NCBI GenBank assembly: GCA_030691805.1
Contig: JAUYDP010000050.1
Span: 1 to 5,301, forward strand
Length of the DNA stretch: 5,301 nucleotides
Origin: Dehalococcoidia bacterium
Lineage (GTDB): Bacteria; Chloroflexota; Dehalococcoidia; JAUYDP01
Reading direction: 5' to 3'
Below the pieces are notes generated by a model. It made no database searches. It had not been told where the DNA came from and saw nothing but the letters and a program-made list of their open reading frames with translations. Shown here in pieces: positions 5,108 through 5,301 of this stretch (position 1 is its first letter; each line of letters begins with the position of its first letter). Both the position numbers and the translations under genes were made by a program.

Positions 5108-5301
5108 AGAGCATTATCGCCCTCTACGCTACGAACGCCAGGGAGTTCAGCCGCGACAGGATGGCCGGCCTGTTTACCATCATAATGCCAGTCATGTTTG
5201 CAGCATTCTTCGGAATGGTTTTTGATGGGGGGGACAATCAGCTTCCCCATGATGTTCCTGTCCGGCATCGTCTTCGAGGCCCAACTCCTGCCGTCGTTCC
5301 T
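5104..5301 (+). pseudogene. ABC-2 type permease remnant with internal deletion and frame change (runs off the right edge)
   Basis: From the ATG at 5104 the frame reads MKSIIALYATNAREFSRDRM, followed by a hydrophobic segment (about residues 22-40, LFTIIMPVMFAAFFGMVF). This is the cytoplasmic N-terminus and first membrane helix typical of ABC-2 permeases. After FDGG the frame loses resemblance. The +1 frame from about 5234 instead reads ISFPMMFLSGIVFEAQLLPS, the conserved late membrane motif of the same family. The switch lies at a seven-G run (5227-5233). In intact permeases these two segments are more than 100 residues apart, so most of the middle is deleted. The start overlaps the ATPase stop (ATGA) and has GGAG about 9 bases upstream. 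The true C-terminus may continue beyond the window. Confidence 0.7.

Noticed and set aside
4642..5268. Long minus-strand open frame of 208 codons
   Set aside because: It lies antisense to the recognisable ABC transporter remnants and contains the BKACE-2 promoter and ribosome site. It has no good ribosome site, and its protein has no recognisable motif or globular pattern.

Overview
The window looks like bacterial chromosome of moderately high G+C content. It carries small catabolic genes and repeat-rich intergenic DNA. The repeats (a palindromic unit starting with GTCATTCTGAGCG, stacked CGTAATCTG and CGGATAA units, GC-rich GAGGGAGAGG motifs) resemble intergenic filler I associate with uncultivated Chloroflexota (Dehalococcoidia-like) and similar environmental genomes. 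No phylogenetic marker gene is present, so this placement is a guess.

All five convincing intact genes lie on the minus strand and read from right to left. Transcription appears to start at a near-consensus sigma-70 promoter (4702-4730, TTGACA - 17 bp - TACAAT). This drives a DUF849/BKACE enzyme (BKACE-2, 3758-4645, TTG start with a perfect AGGAGG site). Next come a second, divergent BKACE (BKACE-1, 2627-3556, GTG start) and a zinc-dependent cyclase/kynurenine-formamidase-like hydrolase (1595-2359). After a 451-bp repeat-filled gap follow a small DUF4177-like protein (940-1143) and the N-terminal two-fifths or so of an acetyl-CoA-synthetase-type AMP-forming acyl-CoA ligase (1-892, running off the left edge).

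The likely shared theme is breakdown of a beta-keto acid. BKACE enzymes condense a beta-keto acid with acetyl-CoA to give acetoacetate and a new acyl-CoA. The cyclase-family hydrolase could open an amide or lactone upstream, and the ligase could activate an acid product. The substrate cannot be read from the sequence.

The right end (about 4871-5301, plus strand) holds remnants of a divergent ABC-2 exporter operon. There is the C-terminal tail of an ATPase, which overlaps by ATGA a permease. The permease's N-terminus is joined, out of frame, to a much later conserved segment. This is a decayed, internally deleted transporter.

The intergenic spacers are the most unusual part. Positions 1180-1553 form a nested inverted repeat (outer 22-bp and inner 21-bp arms) around a CGGATAA tandem array and a cluster of competing GC hairpins. 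A separate imperfect palindrome lies between the two BKACE genes, and a G-run-rich repeat pair lies between BKACE-1 and the cyclase.
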